Below, piece after piece: positions 1-8,666 of a stretch of 64,000 bases of DNA. This DNA comes from Oscillibacter valericigenes. GTDB taxonomy: Bacteria; Bacillota; Clostridia; Oscillospirales; Oscillospiraceae. Where the stretch lies: assembly GCF_021531315.1 (NCBI RefSeq), contig NZ_JAFBIQ010000003.1, positions 1 to 64,000 of the forward strand, read 5' to 3'. Within the stretch, counting starts at the first letter, position 1; the number at the start of each line of letters is the position of its first letter. The notes under the pieces are model-generated. The model saw only the letters and a list, made by a program, of their open reading frames with translations, did no database searches and was not told the DNA's origin. Position numbers and translations under genes: made by a program.

Positions 1-17
1 GGCTTTTTCTTTTCCGA

Positions 18-683
18 CTATTTTTGGCTGCAAACTCCCGACGTCTGGCGGTTAGTTACGCCCGACGCGAACAGCTTGCCATAATCGGCGACATAATACA
101 TAGAGCCGGGGAAACAAATTCCCGTGCCGTCGTCGCAGAGAATCGACACCCAGTTGTAACCGCTGTCTTTCACGACAGATTCGGCAAACTCTTTATAATT
201 TTCCTCCGTGATCTCTTCAAGCTGTTTTTTCATAATGCGAATATAAGCATATTCGCCGATCACGTCGCCGGAGCCGCTTTTAACATCTTTTACGATCAAA
301 TCATAGTCCATCAAAACATTGTGCTTTGAGAATTCCGGGTAAAGCGTGTCTTGCCCCTGCTGGACCGTATCAACCGCGCCGCCGTTTAATGTAACGTCGA
401 GAGAATCGCCGCCGAAATTAACCGTATAAACGCCGCTGTTCTCATAAATGCTGGTGATTTTTTCATCAAGGCCGCAGGACACAAGAATTATAAATACCTC
501 GTCGGCCTGTTCGGGGGTGATCTTCATATCAGCCCGAATTATGTTCATGGAATCCGCGTAATAATCATACTGCGCGGATAACTCTTCCGATTTGGGCGTG
601 TCAAGATCGACCAGCCCGCCGCCACACCCCGCAAGAGATAACGCAAGGTAGGCCGCAAGGCAAAGGGAAAGAAAGCGTTTCAT
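18..683 (-). CDS. Secreted lipoprotein of unknown function
   Basis: A 221-residue protein. The N-terminus is a lipoprotein signal peptide: MKRF, a hydrophobic stretch, then the lipobox LAGC followed by glycines, so it should be lipid-anchored outside the membrane. I chose the ATG at 683 because it has a good ribosome site (GGAGGA) just upstream and gives a proper signal peptide; an ORF open to 731 would add a non-signal extension. The mature part is acidic, with no motif I recognise. It faces the XRE gene across a region with three operator-like repeats, so both may be controlled by that regulator (inference). Base composition is lower in GC than the chromosome from 2.4 kb on, which fits acquired DNA. 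Confidence 0.8.
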   Translation of the reverse strand: MKRFLSLCLAAYLALSLAGCGGGLVDLDTPKSEELSAQYDYYADSMNIIRADMKITPEQADEVFIILVSCGLDEKITSIYENSGVYTVNFGGDSLDVTLNGGAVDTVQQGQDTLYPEFSKHNVLMDYDLIVKDVKSGSGDVIGEYAYIRIMKKQLEEITEENYKEFAESVVKDSGYNWVSILCDDGTGICFPGSMYYVADYGKLFASGVTNRQTSGVCSQK

Positions 684-765
684 AAATCCTCCGTTCCGCC
701 GTCCGAAACCGGGCGGCTTTATGTTTTTCAAAGGCTGAACCGCTTGAAAATGCTGGGGTTCTGAC

Positions 766-826
766 CTTTAACACAATTATGCGTGCTGGTCGTGTTAAAG
801 TCAAGAAAAATGCAGACCTTTAACAC
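766..826. promoter_or_regulatory. Three evenly spaced CTTTAACAC operator-like sites
   Basis: CTTTAACAC occurs at 766-774 and 818-826, and its inverse GTGTTAAAG at 792-800, so copies start exactly 26 bp apart with the middle one inverted. The array fills the gap between the divergent lipoprotein and XRE genes and ends just before the XRE ribosome site. It is a natural binding array for the adjacent XRE regulator; binding is inferred. Confidence 0.5.
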
Positions 827-842
827 AAAAGGAGGAACGCCG

Positions 843-1091
843 ATGAAAATATACGACTATAAAGGCCGGAAGAACCTTTGCGGGGACCGCGTGAAAGAAG
901 CCCGCGCCCGCCGCAAAATCACACAAGAGGACCTCGCCGCCCAGTTGCAGATCGAGGGCGTAACAATGGAGCGGGACAGCGTAAGCCGAATTGAAATCGG
1001 AACGCGATTCGTGGCAGATTACGAACTTGTTGTGCTTTCGCAGGTTTTAGGCGTGTCTATGGAATGGCTGACAGGGCAAGACGATAAATAA
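843..1091 (+). CDS. XRE-family helix-turn-helix regulator
   Basis: An 82-residue protein that is essentially one Cro/cI-type HTH domain: VKEARARRKITQEDLAAQLQ forms the first helices and the recognition segment, followed by RDSVSRIEIGTRFVADYEL and a final LGVSMEWLTG helix typical of XRE proteins. The start at 843 follows AAAGGAGG with good spacing; an ATG at 783 is in frame but has no ribosome site. It has no sensor domain, so it is probably a simple repressor of its own gene and perhaps of the divergent lipoprotein gene through the repeats at 766-826 (inference). Confidence 0.85.
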   Translation: MKIYDYKGRKNLCGDRVKEARARRKITQEDLAAQLQIEGVTMERDSVSRIEIGTRFVADYELVVLSQVLGVSMEWLTGQDDK

Positions 1092-1096
1092 TATAC

Positions 1097-1125
1097 TTGC
1101 GTTAGTATAATAAATTTGTTAAAAT
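1097..1125 (+). promoter_or_regulatory. Promoter for the IS30 transposase
   Basis: TTGCGT (1097-1102) and TAAAAT (1120-1125) are separated by 17 bp, in the gap after the XRE stop codon. The transcript would run through the hairpin at 1162-1194 before reaching the transposase. Confidence 0.5.
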
Positions 1126-1161
1126 GGCTTTGCGGGTACACCGCGTCCAGCAATAACGCAC

Positions 1162-1194
1162 AAACCCGCCTTTGCATTACGCAAGGGCGGGTTT
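1162..1194 (+). terminator. Leader hairpin, possible attenuator of the transposase
   Basis: AAACCCGCC at 1162-1170 pairs with GGCGGGTTT at 1186-1194, extended inward by TTGC/GCAA around a five-base loop. The T content after the stem is weak. It lies between the promoter and the transposase start, so it may end readthrough from upstream or limit transposase expression. Confidence 0.5.
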
Positions 1195-1213
1195 TGCTTT
1201 CGGAGGGTATAGC

Positions 1214-2257
1214 ATGGGACATTATTACAGCCATTTGAGCAAAACAGACCGTTATAAAATCGAAGCTATGTTGAATTCGCATTGTTCAAAGAAAGAGATT
1301 GCCGCAGAACTTCACGTGCATATCAGCACGGTTTACCGCGAGATTAAGCGCGCCCGTTGGGTCCATCTGGACGGCGACACGTGGATTGAAGAAGAACGGT
1401 ATAACCCGGACGGAGCAGAAAAGCGGTATCGGGACAACCTCGCCGCGAAAGGCGCGCCGCTGAAAATCGGAAACGACTTTGAATTTGCGGGCTACATCGA
1501 AAATAAGATTCTGAACGAAGATCGTTCGCCCGCCGCCGCCCTTGCTGACGCGAAGCTGGAGGGAAAGCAATTCAAAACAAGTATTTGCGTAAGCACCCTT
1601 TACAGTTACATTTCAAAGGGCGTTTTCCTGACGATCACAAATAAAGACTTGCCGGAAAAGCCGAAACGGAAGCGGCAGTATCACAAGGTAAAGACCATGA
1701 AGCGCCCGCCCCGCGGCGAAAGCATAGAGAAGCGCCCGGCGGAGGTTGACAGCCGAACCACGTTCGGACATTGGGAAATGGACACCGTATATTCAAAGAA
1801 AAAGGGGTCAAAGGCCCTGTTGGTGCTGACAGAGCGATTGACCCGTAAAGAGATTATAGAGAAAATGCCGGACAGGACGGCAGAAAGCACCGTGCGGGCG
1901 CTTGACCGTATTGAACGCCGATTCGGGGCGCGCTTCCGCCTGATCTTTAAGACGATCACTGTTGACAACGGCGGAGAATTCGCCGACGTTGAGCGGCTGG
2001 AGCGGTCCGCAATCAGAAAGGGCAAGCGAACGAAGTTTTACTATTGCCACCCGTACAGCAGTTTTGAACGGGGTTCAAATGAATGTCAGAACAAAATGAT
2101 TAGGCGGAAGTACCCAAAGGGGACGGATTTTGGAAAAGTCACCGCGGCGGCGGTAAAGGAAGTCGAAGAGTGGGTGAACAATTATCCCCGTGAAATCTTG
2201 GGGTGGAGAACGTCCGAAACCCTGTTTCAAGAGTGCGTCGCCGCCCTTGGGTTTTAG
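1214..2257 (+). CDS. IS30-family transposase
   Basis: A 347-residue DDE transposase. The N-terminal HTH (GHYYSHLSKTDRYKIEAM, then KKEIAAELHVHISTVYREIKR) is the IS30 DNA-binding signature. The catalytic core has D in HWEMDTVYS, D in TVDNGGEFAD and E in YSSFERGSNE, followed by MIRRKYPKGTDF, all as in the family. The ATG at 1214 follows GGAGGG; an upstream ATG at 1172 lies inside the hairpin and lacks a ribosome site. The reading frame is intact with all three acidic residues, so it may be active, although I could not find terminal repeats. Confidence 0.92.
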   Translation: MGHYYSHLSKTDRYKIEAMLNSHCSKKEIAAELHVHISTVYREIKRARWVHLDGDTWIEEERYNPDGAEKRYRDNLAAKGAPLKIGNDFEFAGYIENKILNEDRSPAAALADAKLEGKQFKTSICVSTLYSYISKGVFLTITNKDLPEKPKRKRQYHKVKTMKRPPRGESIEKRPAEVDSRTTFGHWEMDTVYSKKKGSKALLVLTERLTRKEIIEKMPDRTAESTVRALDRIERRFGARFRLIFKTITVDNGGEFADVERLERSAIRKGKRTKFYYCHPYSSFERGSNECQNKMIRRKYPKGTDFGKVTAAAVKEVEEWVNNYPREILGWRTSETLFQECVAALGF

Positions 2258-2350
2258 TCAAATATATTTTTTTATATTTTTTTCGCATTTACTATTGACA
2301 TTTTCGCAAAAAATCAAAAAACCGTGCAGCCTCCCGTCTGATATTTTCTC

Positions 2351-2379
2351 TTTACCTTTCCGCCCTTGTTTGCTATAAT
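2351..2379 (+). promoter_or_regulatory. Promoter for the recJ-rel operon
   Basis: TTTACC (2351-2356), a 17-bp spacer and a perfect TATAAT (2374-2379), about 56 bp before the recJ start. Confidence 0.7.
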
Positions 2380-2434
2380 ATTAGATTGAATTAGTATCCG
2401 CGGCTCTCTTGCCGTTTCGATTGGAGGTCTCAGC

Positions 2435-4540
2435 ATGAAATACGAACGCTGGCACATTCGTGAAGCGAATGACGCCGCGGTCGAGGCGCTGATGGACGCA
2501 GGCTATCCCTATCTGGTATCGACCGTTCTGGCCGCGCGCGGCGTCACCACGCCCGAGCAGGCTGCCGCGCACCTTGACCGCGAGCGTGCGCTCCTCTATT
2601 CTCCCTTCCTTCTGCGCGACATGGACAAGGCGGTCGGGCGCATCGACCGCGCCCTCGCAGGCGGCGAGACCGTCGCCGTGTTCGGCGACTACGATGTGGA
2701 CGGCATCACCTCCACCTGCCTTCTGACCGATTATCTCCGCTCCCGCGGCGCGAAGGTGCTCATGCACATCCCCCGCCGCGTCGAAGAGGGCTACGGCCTC
2801 GGCTGCGACGCGATCCGCGCACTCGCCGCGCAGGGCGTCACGCTCATCATCACCGTCGACTGCGGCATCACCGGCGTGGAGGAAACCGCCTTCGCCGCCT
2901 CCCTCGGCGTCGATCTCGTCATCACCGACCACCACGAGTGTAAGGACGCGCTGCCCGCCGCCTGCGCCGTCGTCGATCCCCACCGGCCCGACTGCACCTT
3001 TCCCTTCAAGCACCTCGCGGGCGTCGGCGTGGCGTTAGAGCTGGTGCTTGCCCTCGGCGGGGCCGAGCGTGAAAGCGCGCTCTTCTCACGCTACTGCACC
3101 CTCGCCGCCATCGGCACCATCGCCGATGTCATGCGCATGGAGGGTGAAAACCGCACCATCGTCCAATGCGGGCTTGCAAGCATCGACCGCAGCGATTTCA
3201 CCGGCCTTCACGCCCTGCTGCGCGAGGCGGGCCTGACCGGCCGCCCGCTCTCCTCCGTGCAGATCGGCTTCGTCCTCGCGCCCCGCATCAACGCCGCGGG
3301 CCGCATGGGACGCGCGGAGCTGGCCGCCGAGCTCCTGCTCACGCAGGACCCCGCCAAGGCGGAGGCACTCGCCCGCGAGCTGTGCGACCTCAACCGCGAG
3401 CGTCAAAGCGTCGAGCAGGACATTTTCCGCTGCGCCATCGAGCAGATGGAGACCCTTGCCCCCACCGAGCGCAACGCGCTCGTTCTCTCGAGCGAGGAAT
3501 GGCATCAGGGCGTCGTTGGCATCGTCGCCTCGCGCCTTTCCGAGAAATTCTCCTGCCCCAGCTTTATGATCCACCTCGCCGGCGGTATGGGCAAGGGCTC
3601 GTGCCGCAGCTACGGCGGCTTTAACCTCTTCGCCGCGCTCGAAGCCTGCGGCGACCTGCTCGCCGGCTTCGGCGGGCACGAGCTCGCCGCCGGCTTCACC
3701 ATCAAGGAGGAAAATATCCCCGCCTTCCGCAAGCGCATCAACCAGTATGTCCGCAGCCATTGCGGCGACTCCGCTCCCGTCTCCTCGCTGGAGCTGGACG
3801 CTGCCCTCGCCCACCCCGACCTCGTCACCTTACAGGAGGTCGAGGAGCTCGCGCGCCTCGAGCCCTACGGCGCGGGCAACGAGCGCCCCGTTTTCTGTCT
3901 GCGCGGCGCGCGGCTGGAGTCCTTGCAGGGCGTGGGGCAGAATAAGCACCTCAAGCTCCGCCTCCGCAAGGGCCGCGCGAGCTTCGACGGCATTTTCTTC
4001 TCCGTCACCCCCGCCGAGTGCGCCCTGGCGGTCGGCGAGCGCGTGGACGCCGCCTTCTACCTTCAGATCAACGAATTTCGCGGCAGCCGCTCCCTCCAGC
4101 TCCAGCTCATCGACCTACGCAGCGCGCACGAGCCGGGCGCGCGCGAGGCTGAGCAGCTTGCCCTCTGCCGTACGCTGCTGCACGGCGGCGGCCTGAGCGC
4201 CAGGGACGCCGCGCGGCTCCTCCCCTCGCGTGAGCAGTTCGTGCGCGTCTGGCGCGCGCTTGAGCGCGAGGTGAACGGCACCCTCACCGTGCCGGAGCTG
4301 CCGCTGCTGCGGCATCTCGCCGCCGAGAGCGCCGGAACGGAGAGCTTTCTGCGCGCGGCCGTGTGCCTTGCGGTCTTTGCCGAGCGCGGCCTCGTGACCC
4401 TTGAGCATACAGACGATGATACCGACAGCAGCGTCACGCTCCGCCTCACCGGCGGCAAGCGTGTCGATCTTGATGCCAGCCCCTATTTGCGCGCCCTGCG
4501 CGCGGGGCTGGAGAAAACGAAAGGAGGCGGCAGCGCATGA
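2435..4540 (+). CDS. recJ: Single-stranded-DNA-specific exonuclease RecJ
   Basis: RecJ degrades single-stranded DNA 5' to 3' in recombination and mismatch repair. The DHH domain shows the metal motifs FGDYDVDG (83-90), VDCG (141-144) and DHHE (165-168); the DHHA1 domain has GFGGHELAAG (411-420), and an OB-like region follows. At 701 residues it is longer than E. coli RecJ and carries a C-terminal extension, as is common in Firmicutes. The start follows TTGGAGGT. It is the first gene of a long plus-strand run and overlaps rel by four bases (ATGA), which suggests translational coupling. Codons end mostly in C. Confidence 0.95.
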   Translation: MKYERWHIREANDAAVEALMDAGYPYLVSTVLAARGVTTPEQAAAHLDRERALLYSPFLLRDMDKAVGRIDRALAGGETVAVFGDYDVDGITSTCLLTDYLRSRGAKVLMHIPRRVEEGYGLGCDAIRALAAQGVTLIITVDCGITGVEETAFAASLGVDLVITDHHECKDALPAACAVVDPHRPDCTFPFKHLAGVGVALELVLALGGAERESALFSRYCTLAAIGTIADVMRMEGENRTIVQCGLASIDRSDFTGLHALLREAGLTGRPLSSVQIGFVLAPRINAAGRMGRAELAAELLLTQDPAKAEALARELCDLNRERQSVEQDIFRCAIEQMETLAPTERNALVLSSEEWHQGVVGIVASRLSEKFSCPSFMIHLAGGMGKGSCRSYGGFNLFAALEACGDLLAGFGGHELAAGFTIKEENIPAFRKRINQYVRSHCGDSAPVSSLELDAALAHPDLVTLQEVEELARLEPYGAGNERPVFCLRGARLESLQGVGQNKHLKLRLRKGRASFDGIFFSVTPAECALAVGERVDAAFYLQINEFRGSRSLQLQLIDLRSAHEPGAREAEQLALCRTLLHGGGLSARDAARLLPSREQFVRVWRALEREVNGTLTVPELPLLRHLAAESAGTESFLRAAVCLAVFAERGLVTLEHTDDDTDSSVTLRLTGGKRVDLDASPYLRALRAGLEKTKGGGSA

Positions 4541-6807
4541 GCGAGACAAAGTCCACCGAAGTAACCGCCATCACCGAACCCGCCGCGCAGCCGATCCCCG
4601 AAGCGGTGCAGCGGCAGTACGACCATCTGGTCGAAACCATCCGCGCCTACAACCCCGGCGCCGATTTCGCGCAGATCGACGCCGCCTTCCGCTATGCCGC
4701 CGCGCACCACGGCGCGCAAAAGCGCAAGGACGGCTCGCCCTTCGTCACCCACCCCATCGCCGTCGCGCAGATCGTCGCGGAAGAGCTGCACCTTGACAGT
4801 GAATCCATCATCGCCGCTCTCCTGCACGACTGCATCGAGGACACCGACGCGACCTACGACGACATCGCCAAGCGCTTCTCCCCCACCGTCGCCGCCCTCG
4901 TCGAGGGCGTCTCCAAGCTCACCCGTGTACACTACACCAGCAAGGAAGAGGAGCAGATGGAAAATCTGCGCAAGATGCTCATGGCCATGGCCAAGGACAT
5001 CCGCGTCATCCTCATCAAGATCGCCGACCGCACGCACAATATGCGCACGATGGAGTATCAGTCCACCGACAAGCAGCGTCAAAAGTCGCTCGAAACGATG
5101 GAGATCTACGCCCCCATCGCCCACCGCCTCGGTATGCAGCGCATGAAGTGGGAGCTCGAGGACCTCTCCCTCAAATACCTCGACCCCACCGCCTTCAACG
5201 AGATCACCCGCTCGCTCGAGGCCAAGTCGCGCGAATACGGCTCGTTCATGGAGCGTATCCAAAAGCAGATCGAGGATAAGCTCACCAAGGACCATATCCC
5301 CTTCCGCCGCGTCTACGGCCGCATGAAGCACCCTTACAGCATCTACCGCAAGATGTACGCCCAGAGCAAGACCATGGACGAGGTCTTTGACCTCTTCGCC
5401 TTCCGCGTCATCGTCGACACCGTCGCGGACTGCTACAATGTCCTCGGCGTCATCCACGACCTCTACCGCCCCGTGCTCGGCCGCTTCAAGGACTATATCG
5501 GCACGCCCAAGCCAAACGGCTACCAGTCACTCCACACCACGGTCATGGGCCCCGACGGCGTGATGTTTGAGGTGCAGATCCGCACCCAGCAGATGCACGA
5601 TATCGCCGAATACGGCATCGCCGCCCACTGGAAGTATAAGCAGGGCATCTCCGGCAGCGCCAACGAGCAGAACTACGAGTGGGTGCGCCGCCTGCTGGAA
5701 AATCAGGAGAATACGGACGCCGAGGAATTTATCCACACCCTCAAGGTCGATATGTTCGCCGACGAGGTCTTCGTCTTTACCCCCCGCGGCGATGTGACGA
5801 ACCTCCCCACCGGCGCCACCCCCATCGACTTCGCCTACTCCGTCCACTCCGCCGTCGGCAACTCCATGGTCGGCGCAAAGGTCAACGGGCGCATCGTCCC
5901 GCTCGACTACCAGCTCAAAAACGGCGATGTGGTCGAGGTCCTCACCAGCAAATCCGCGCACGGCCCCAGCCGCGACTGGCTTCAGATCGCCAAGAGCAAC
6001 GAGGCCCGCGGCAAGATCCGCCAGTGGTTCAAGAAGGAGCGCCGCGAGGAGAACATCGTCACCGGCCGCGCGTCCTTTGAATCCGCGCTCAAGCACTGCG
6101 GCATCCCCCTCGCCACCGTCGCCGGCGACGATATGCGCTCCACCCTGCTCAAAAAGACCGGCTTCGGCACCCTTGACGATATGTACGCCGCCATCGGCTA
6201 CGGCGGTTTCTCCGCGCAGAAGGCCGTCAACCGCATCCGCGACGAGCTGCGCGCCATCGAGCGTCAGCAGCAGACTGAGCGCGCCGCCACCGTCCCCCTC
6301 GCGGACGACCCGGAAAAGACGCGCCCCGCCATCCCCGTGCGCGAAAAGAGCGAGAACGGCATCATCGTGCAGGGACTTTCCAACTGCCTCGTCAAGTTCT
6401 CCAAGTGCTGCTCCCCCGTCCCCGGCGACGACATCGTCGGCTTCATCACGCGCGGCTACGGCGTTTCCGTCCACCGCACCGACTGTCCCAACGCCGCGCC
6501 CGAGCGCCGCACGCCGGAGGAGGCGGGCCGCTGGGTCAAGGTCAGCTGGGGCAGCGACGTGCAGCAGTCCTACCGCACCTCGCTCGACATCTACGCCAAG
6601 GATCGGATCGACATCGTGCTCGATGTCTCCGCCGTCCTCTCGACCACGCAGACGCGCGTGGCGGGCCTCAACGCCAAAACCACGGCGGACGGCTTCGCCC
6701 TCATCCATCTCGACATCTTTGTGTCCAACAGCACACAGCTTGCCGCCGTCATGCGCAAGCTCCACCAGATCAGCGGCGTGATGAAGGTCGACCGCCCCGC
6801 GGGCTGA
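4537..6807 (+). CDS. rel: Bifunctional (p)ppGpp synthetase/hydrolase
   Basis: A long RSH protein that makes and breaks the stringent-response alarmone. The HD hydrolase domain carries HDCIED (97-102) and KIADRTHN (161-168). The synthetase domain follows, including GRMKHPYSIYRKM (261-273) and FRVIVD. A TGS domain (about 407-470; TGATPIDFAYSVHS) and a C-terminal zinc-finger/ACT region, for ribosome sensing, complete the usual order. The key HD motif is intact, so both activities are expected. It overlaps recJ by four bases, and the recJ-rel pairing is common in Firmicutes. A gap of 33 bases with an AGGAGG site leads to pgi. Confidence 0.96.
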   Translation: MSETKSTEVTAITEPAAQPIPEAVQRQYDHLVETIRAYNPGADFAQIDAAFRYAAAHHGAQKRKDGSPFVTHPIAVAQIVAEELHLDSESIIAALLHDCIEDTDATYDDIAKRFSPTVAALVEGVSKLTRVHYTSKEEEQMENLRKMLMAMAKDIRVILIKIADRTHNMRTMEYQSTDKQRQKSLETMEIYAPIAHRLGMQRMKWELEDLSLKYLDPTAFNEITRSLEAKSREYGSFMERIQKQIEDKLTKDHIPFRRVYGRMKHPYSIYRKMYAQSKTMDEVFDLFAFRVIVDTVADCYNVLGVIHDLYRPVLGRFKDYIGTPKPNGYQSLHTTVMGPDGVMFEVQIRTQQMHDIAEYGIAAHWKYKQGISGSANEQNYEWVRRLLENQENTDAEEFIHTLKVDMFADEVFVFTPRGDVTNLPTGATPIDFAYSVHSAVGNSMVGAKVNGRIVPLDYQLKNGDVVEVLTSKSAHGPSRDWLQIAKSNEARGKIRQWFKKERREENIVTGRASFESALKHCGIPLATVAGDDMRSTLLKKTGFGTLDDMYAAIGYGGFSAQKAVNRIRDELRAIERQQQTERAATVPLADDPEKTRPAIPVREKSENGIIVQGLSNCLVKFSKCCSPVPGDDIVGFITRGYGVSVHRTDCPNAAPERRTPEEAGRWVKVSWGSDVQQSYRTSLDIYAKDRIDIVLDVSAVLSTTQTRVAGLNAKTTADGFALIHLDIFVSNSTQLAAVMRKLHQISGVMKVDRPAG

Positions 6808-6840
6808 CCGCCTCGAATCGCCATTAGGAGGAATTCGATC

Positions 6841-8175
6841 ATGCTCTCTCTCGACATTTCCCATGCAAAGCCTTTTTTGCCCTACCCCTACGAGGAAGTC
6901 CTCCGTCCCCGCCTTGAGCGCGCGCAGCGCGAGCTTCTCGGCGGCGGCGGCAAGGGTGACGATTTCATTGGTTGGGTCCACCTGCCCCGTCAGTACGACC
7001 GCGCGGAGTACGCGCGCATCCTCGCCGCGGCGAAAAAGATCCAAAGCGACTCCAAATCCCTCGTCGTCATCGGCATCGGCGGCAGCTACCTCGGCGCGCG
7101 CGGCGTGATCGACTGCCTCTGCTCGCCGAACTACAACCTGAAGAAAAAGGCAACCCCCAACATTTACTTCATCGGCAACGGCCTCTCCTCCGCCGCGCTG
7201 CGCGAGGTGATGGAGCTTGTCGGCGACGAGGATCTCTCCGTCAATGTCATCTCCAAGTCCGGCACGACCACCGAGCCCGCCGTCGCCTTCCGCTTCTTCC
7301 GCGAACTGCTTGAGCGGAAATACGGCAGAGAGAGCGCGGCGAAGCGCATCTACGCCACCACCGACGCACACCGTGGCGCGCTCAAAGCCCTCGCCGACGC
7401 CGAGGGCTACGAAACCTTTGTCGTGCCCGACAATGTCGGCGGGCGATACAGCGTCCTCACCGCCGTCGGCCTCCTCCCCATCGCCGTCGCGGGCGTCGAC
7501 ACCGACGCCCTGCTCGCAGGCGCGCAGGAGATGGAAACGCTCTGCGAGACCGCCGACTATACCAACCCCGCATGGCAGTATGCCGCCATGCGCCACGAGC
7601 TCTACCGCGTCGGCAAGAAAATCGAGCTGCTCGCCTGCTTTGAGCCCTCCTTCCGCTTCATGGCGGAGTGGTGGAAGCAGCTCTACGGCGAGAGCGAGGG
7701 CAAGGACGGCAAGGGCCTCTTCCCCGCGAGCGTCGATTTCACCGCCGACCTGCACTCGATGGGCCAGTATATCCAGCAGGGCGAGCGCACGCTGCTGGAA
7801 ACGGTCGTCCGCTTCGCCGCCGACCCCGACCTGCTCACCGTTCCGCACGACGATGGGAACGGCGACGGTCTCAACTTCCTCGCGGGCAGGAGCGTGGACT
7901 TCATCAACCGTCAGGCGATGGACGGCACGCTTCTCGCCCATGTTGAGGGCGGCGTCCCCAACCTCATCCTCTCCGCAGGCGCGCGCGATGCGCACACGCT
8001 CGGCGAGCTGATCTATTTCTTCGAGTTCGCCTGCGGCCTGTCCGGTTATCTGCTCGGCGTCAATCCCTTCGATCAGCCCGGCGTCGAGGCTTACAAGAAA
8101 AATATGTTCGCGCTGCTCGGCAAGCCAGGCTATGAAGAGGCCGGCGAGACCCTGCGCGCCAAGCTCGCAAAGTAA
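6841..8175 (+). CDS. pgi: Glucose-6-phosphate isomerase
   Basis: Interconverts glucose 6-phosphate and fructose 6-phosphate. It is the short, 444-residue bacterial form common in Firmicutes. The sugar-phosphate-binding motifs VIGIGGSYLGAR (76-87) and SKSGTTTEPA (138-147) are present, and ESEGKDGKGLFP provides the conserved glutamate region. The start follows AGGAGG. It is followed after 12 bases by dtd, so the two are probably co-transcribed. Confidence 0.96.
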   Translation: MLSLDISHAKPFLPYPYEEVLRPRLERAQRELLGGGGKGDDFIGWVHLPRQYDRAEYARILAAAKKIQSDSKSLVVIGIGGSYLGARGVIDCLCSPNYNLKKKATPNIYFIGNGLSSAALREVMELVGDEDLSVNVISKSGTTTEPAVAFRFFRELLERKYGRESAAKRIYATTDAHRGALKALADAEGYETFVVPDNVGGRYSVLTAVGLLPIAVAGVDTDALLAGAQEMETLCETADYTNPAWQYAAMRHELYRVGKKIELLACFEPSFRFMAEWWKQLYGESEGKDGKGLFPASVDFTADLHSMGQYIQQGERTLLETVVRFAADPDLLTVPHDDGNGDGLNFLAGRSVDFINRQAMDGTLLAHVEGGVPNLILSAGARDAHTLGELIYFFEFACGLSGYLLGVNPFDQPGVEAYKKNMFALLGKPGYEEAGETLRAKLAK

Positions 8176-8187
8176 GGAGAAAACAGC

Positions 8188-8646
8188 ATGAAAGCAGTCC
8201 TCACGCGCGTCAAGCGCGCCAGCGTCACCATCGACGAAATAGAGACCCGCTCCATCGGCAGGGGCTTTTTGATCCTGCTTGCCGTCACGCACGACGATAC
8301 CGAGGCGCAGGCCGTCAAGCTCGCCGACAAGCTCTGCTCGCTCCGCCTCTTTGAAGATGCGGAGGGCAAGATCAACCTCGGGCTCGACGAGGTCGGCGGC
8401 GAAATTATGGTCATCTCGCAGTTCACGCTCTACGGCAACTGCCGCAAGGGCCGCCGCCCCGAGTTTTTAAACGCCGCCCGCCCCGAGACCGCCATCCCCC
8501 TCTATGAAAAATTTGTCTCCCTCGTCCGCGCCAAGGGCTACCGCGTCGAGACCGGCGAGTTCGGCGCCTACATGGCGGTCGATTCCGTCAACGACGGCCC
8601 CTTCACCCTCATCGTGGACACGAAGGACCTGGAAGCCCCCAAATAA
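8188..8646 (+). CDS. dtd: D-aminoacyl-tRNA deacylase
   Basis: Removes D-amino acids, and glycine from tRNA-Ala, that have been mischarged onto tRNA. The 152-residue length is typical. The two signature loops are present: SQFTLYG (77-83) and NDGPFT (135-140). The second usually reads GPVT, so a phenylalanine replaces the valine next to the cis-proline motif; this is a small variation and not evidence of lost function. It lies between pgi and a metallo-hydrolase in one run. Confidence 0.94.
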   Translation: MKAVLTRVKRASVTIDEIETRSIGRGFLILLAVTHDDTEAQAVKLADKLCSLRLFEDAEGKINLGLDEVGGEIMVISQFTLYGNCRKGRRPEFLNAARPETAIPLYEKFVSLVRAKGYRVETGEFGAYMAVDSVNDGPFTLIVDTKDLEAPK

Positions 8647-8666
8647 CTTCTCTCGGAGGTCATTTT

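Larger units (their letters stand above)
1092..2345 (+). mobile_element. IS30-family insertion, ends not resolved
   Basis: The interval holds a promoter, a leader hairpin, an IS30 transposase and an AT-rich tail before the recJ promoter. It is poorer in GC than the flanking recJ region. I looked for terminal inverted repeats on both sides and did not find a convincing pair, so the limits are approximate; it may be a degraded copy or part of a larger element that also carries the XRE and lipoprotein genes. Confidence 0.4.

Noticed and set aside
601-804. Small minus-strand frame across the lipoprotein start
   Set aside because: Overlaps the signal peptide region and the operator repeats in another frame, without ribosome site.
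1092-2345. Terminal inverted repeats and target duplication for the IS30 copy
   Set aside because: Short A/T-rich matches exist on both sides, but none longer than chance in such sequence.
5527-8292. A minus-strand open frame of 921 codons opposite rel and pgi
   Set aside because: It is antisense to two well-identified genes, rich in Ala/Gly/Glu/Asp from reading GC-rich codons backwards, with no motif or ribosome site.
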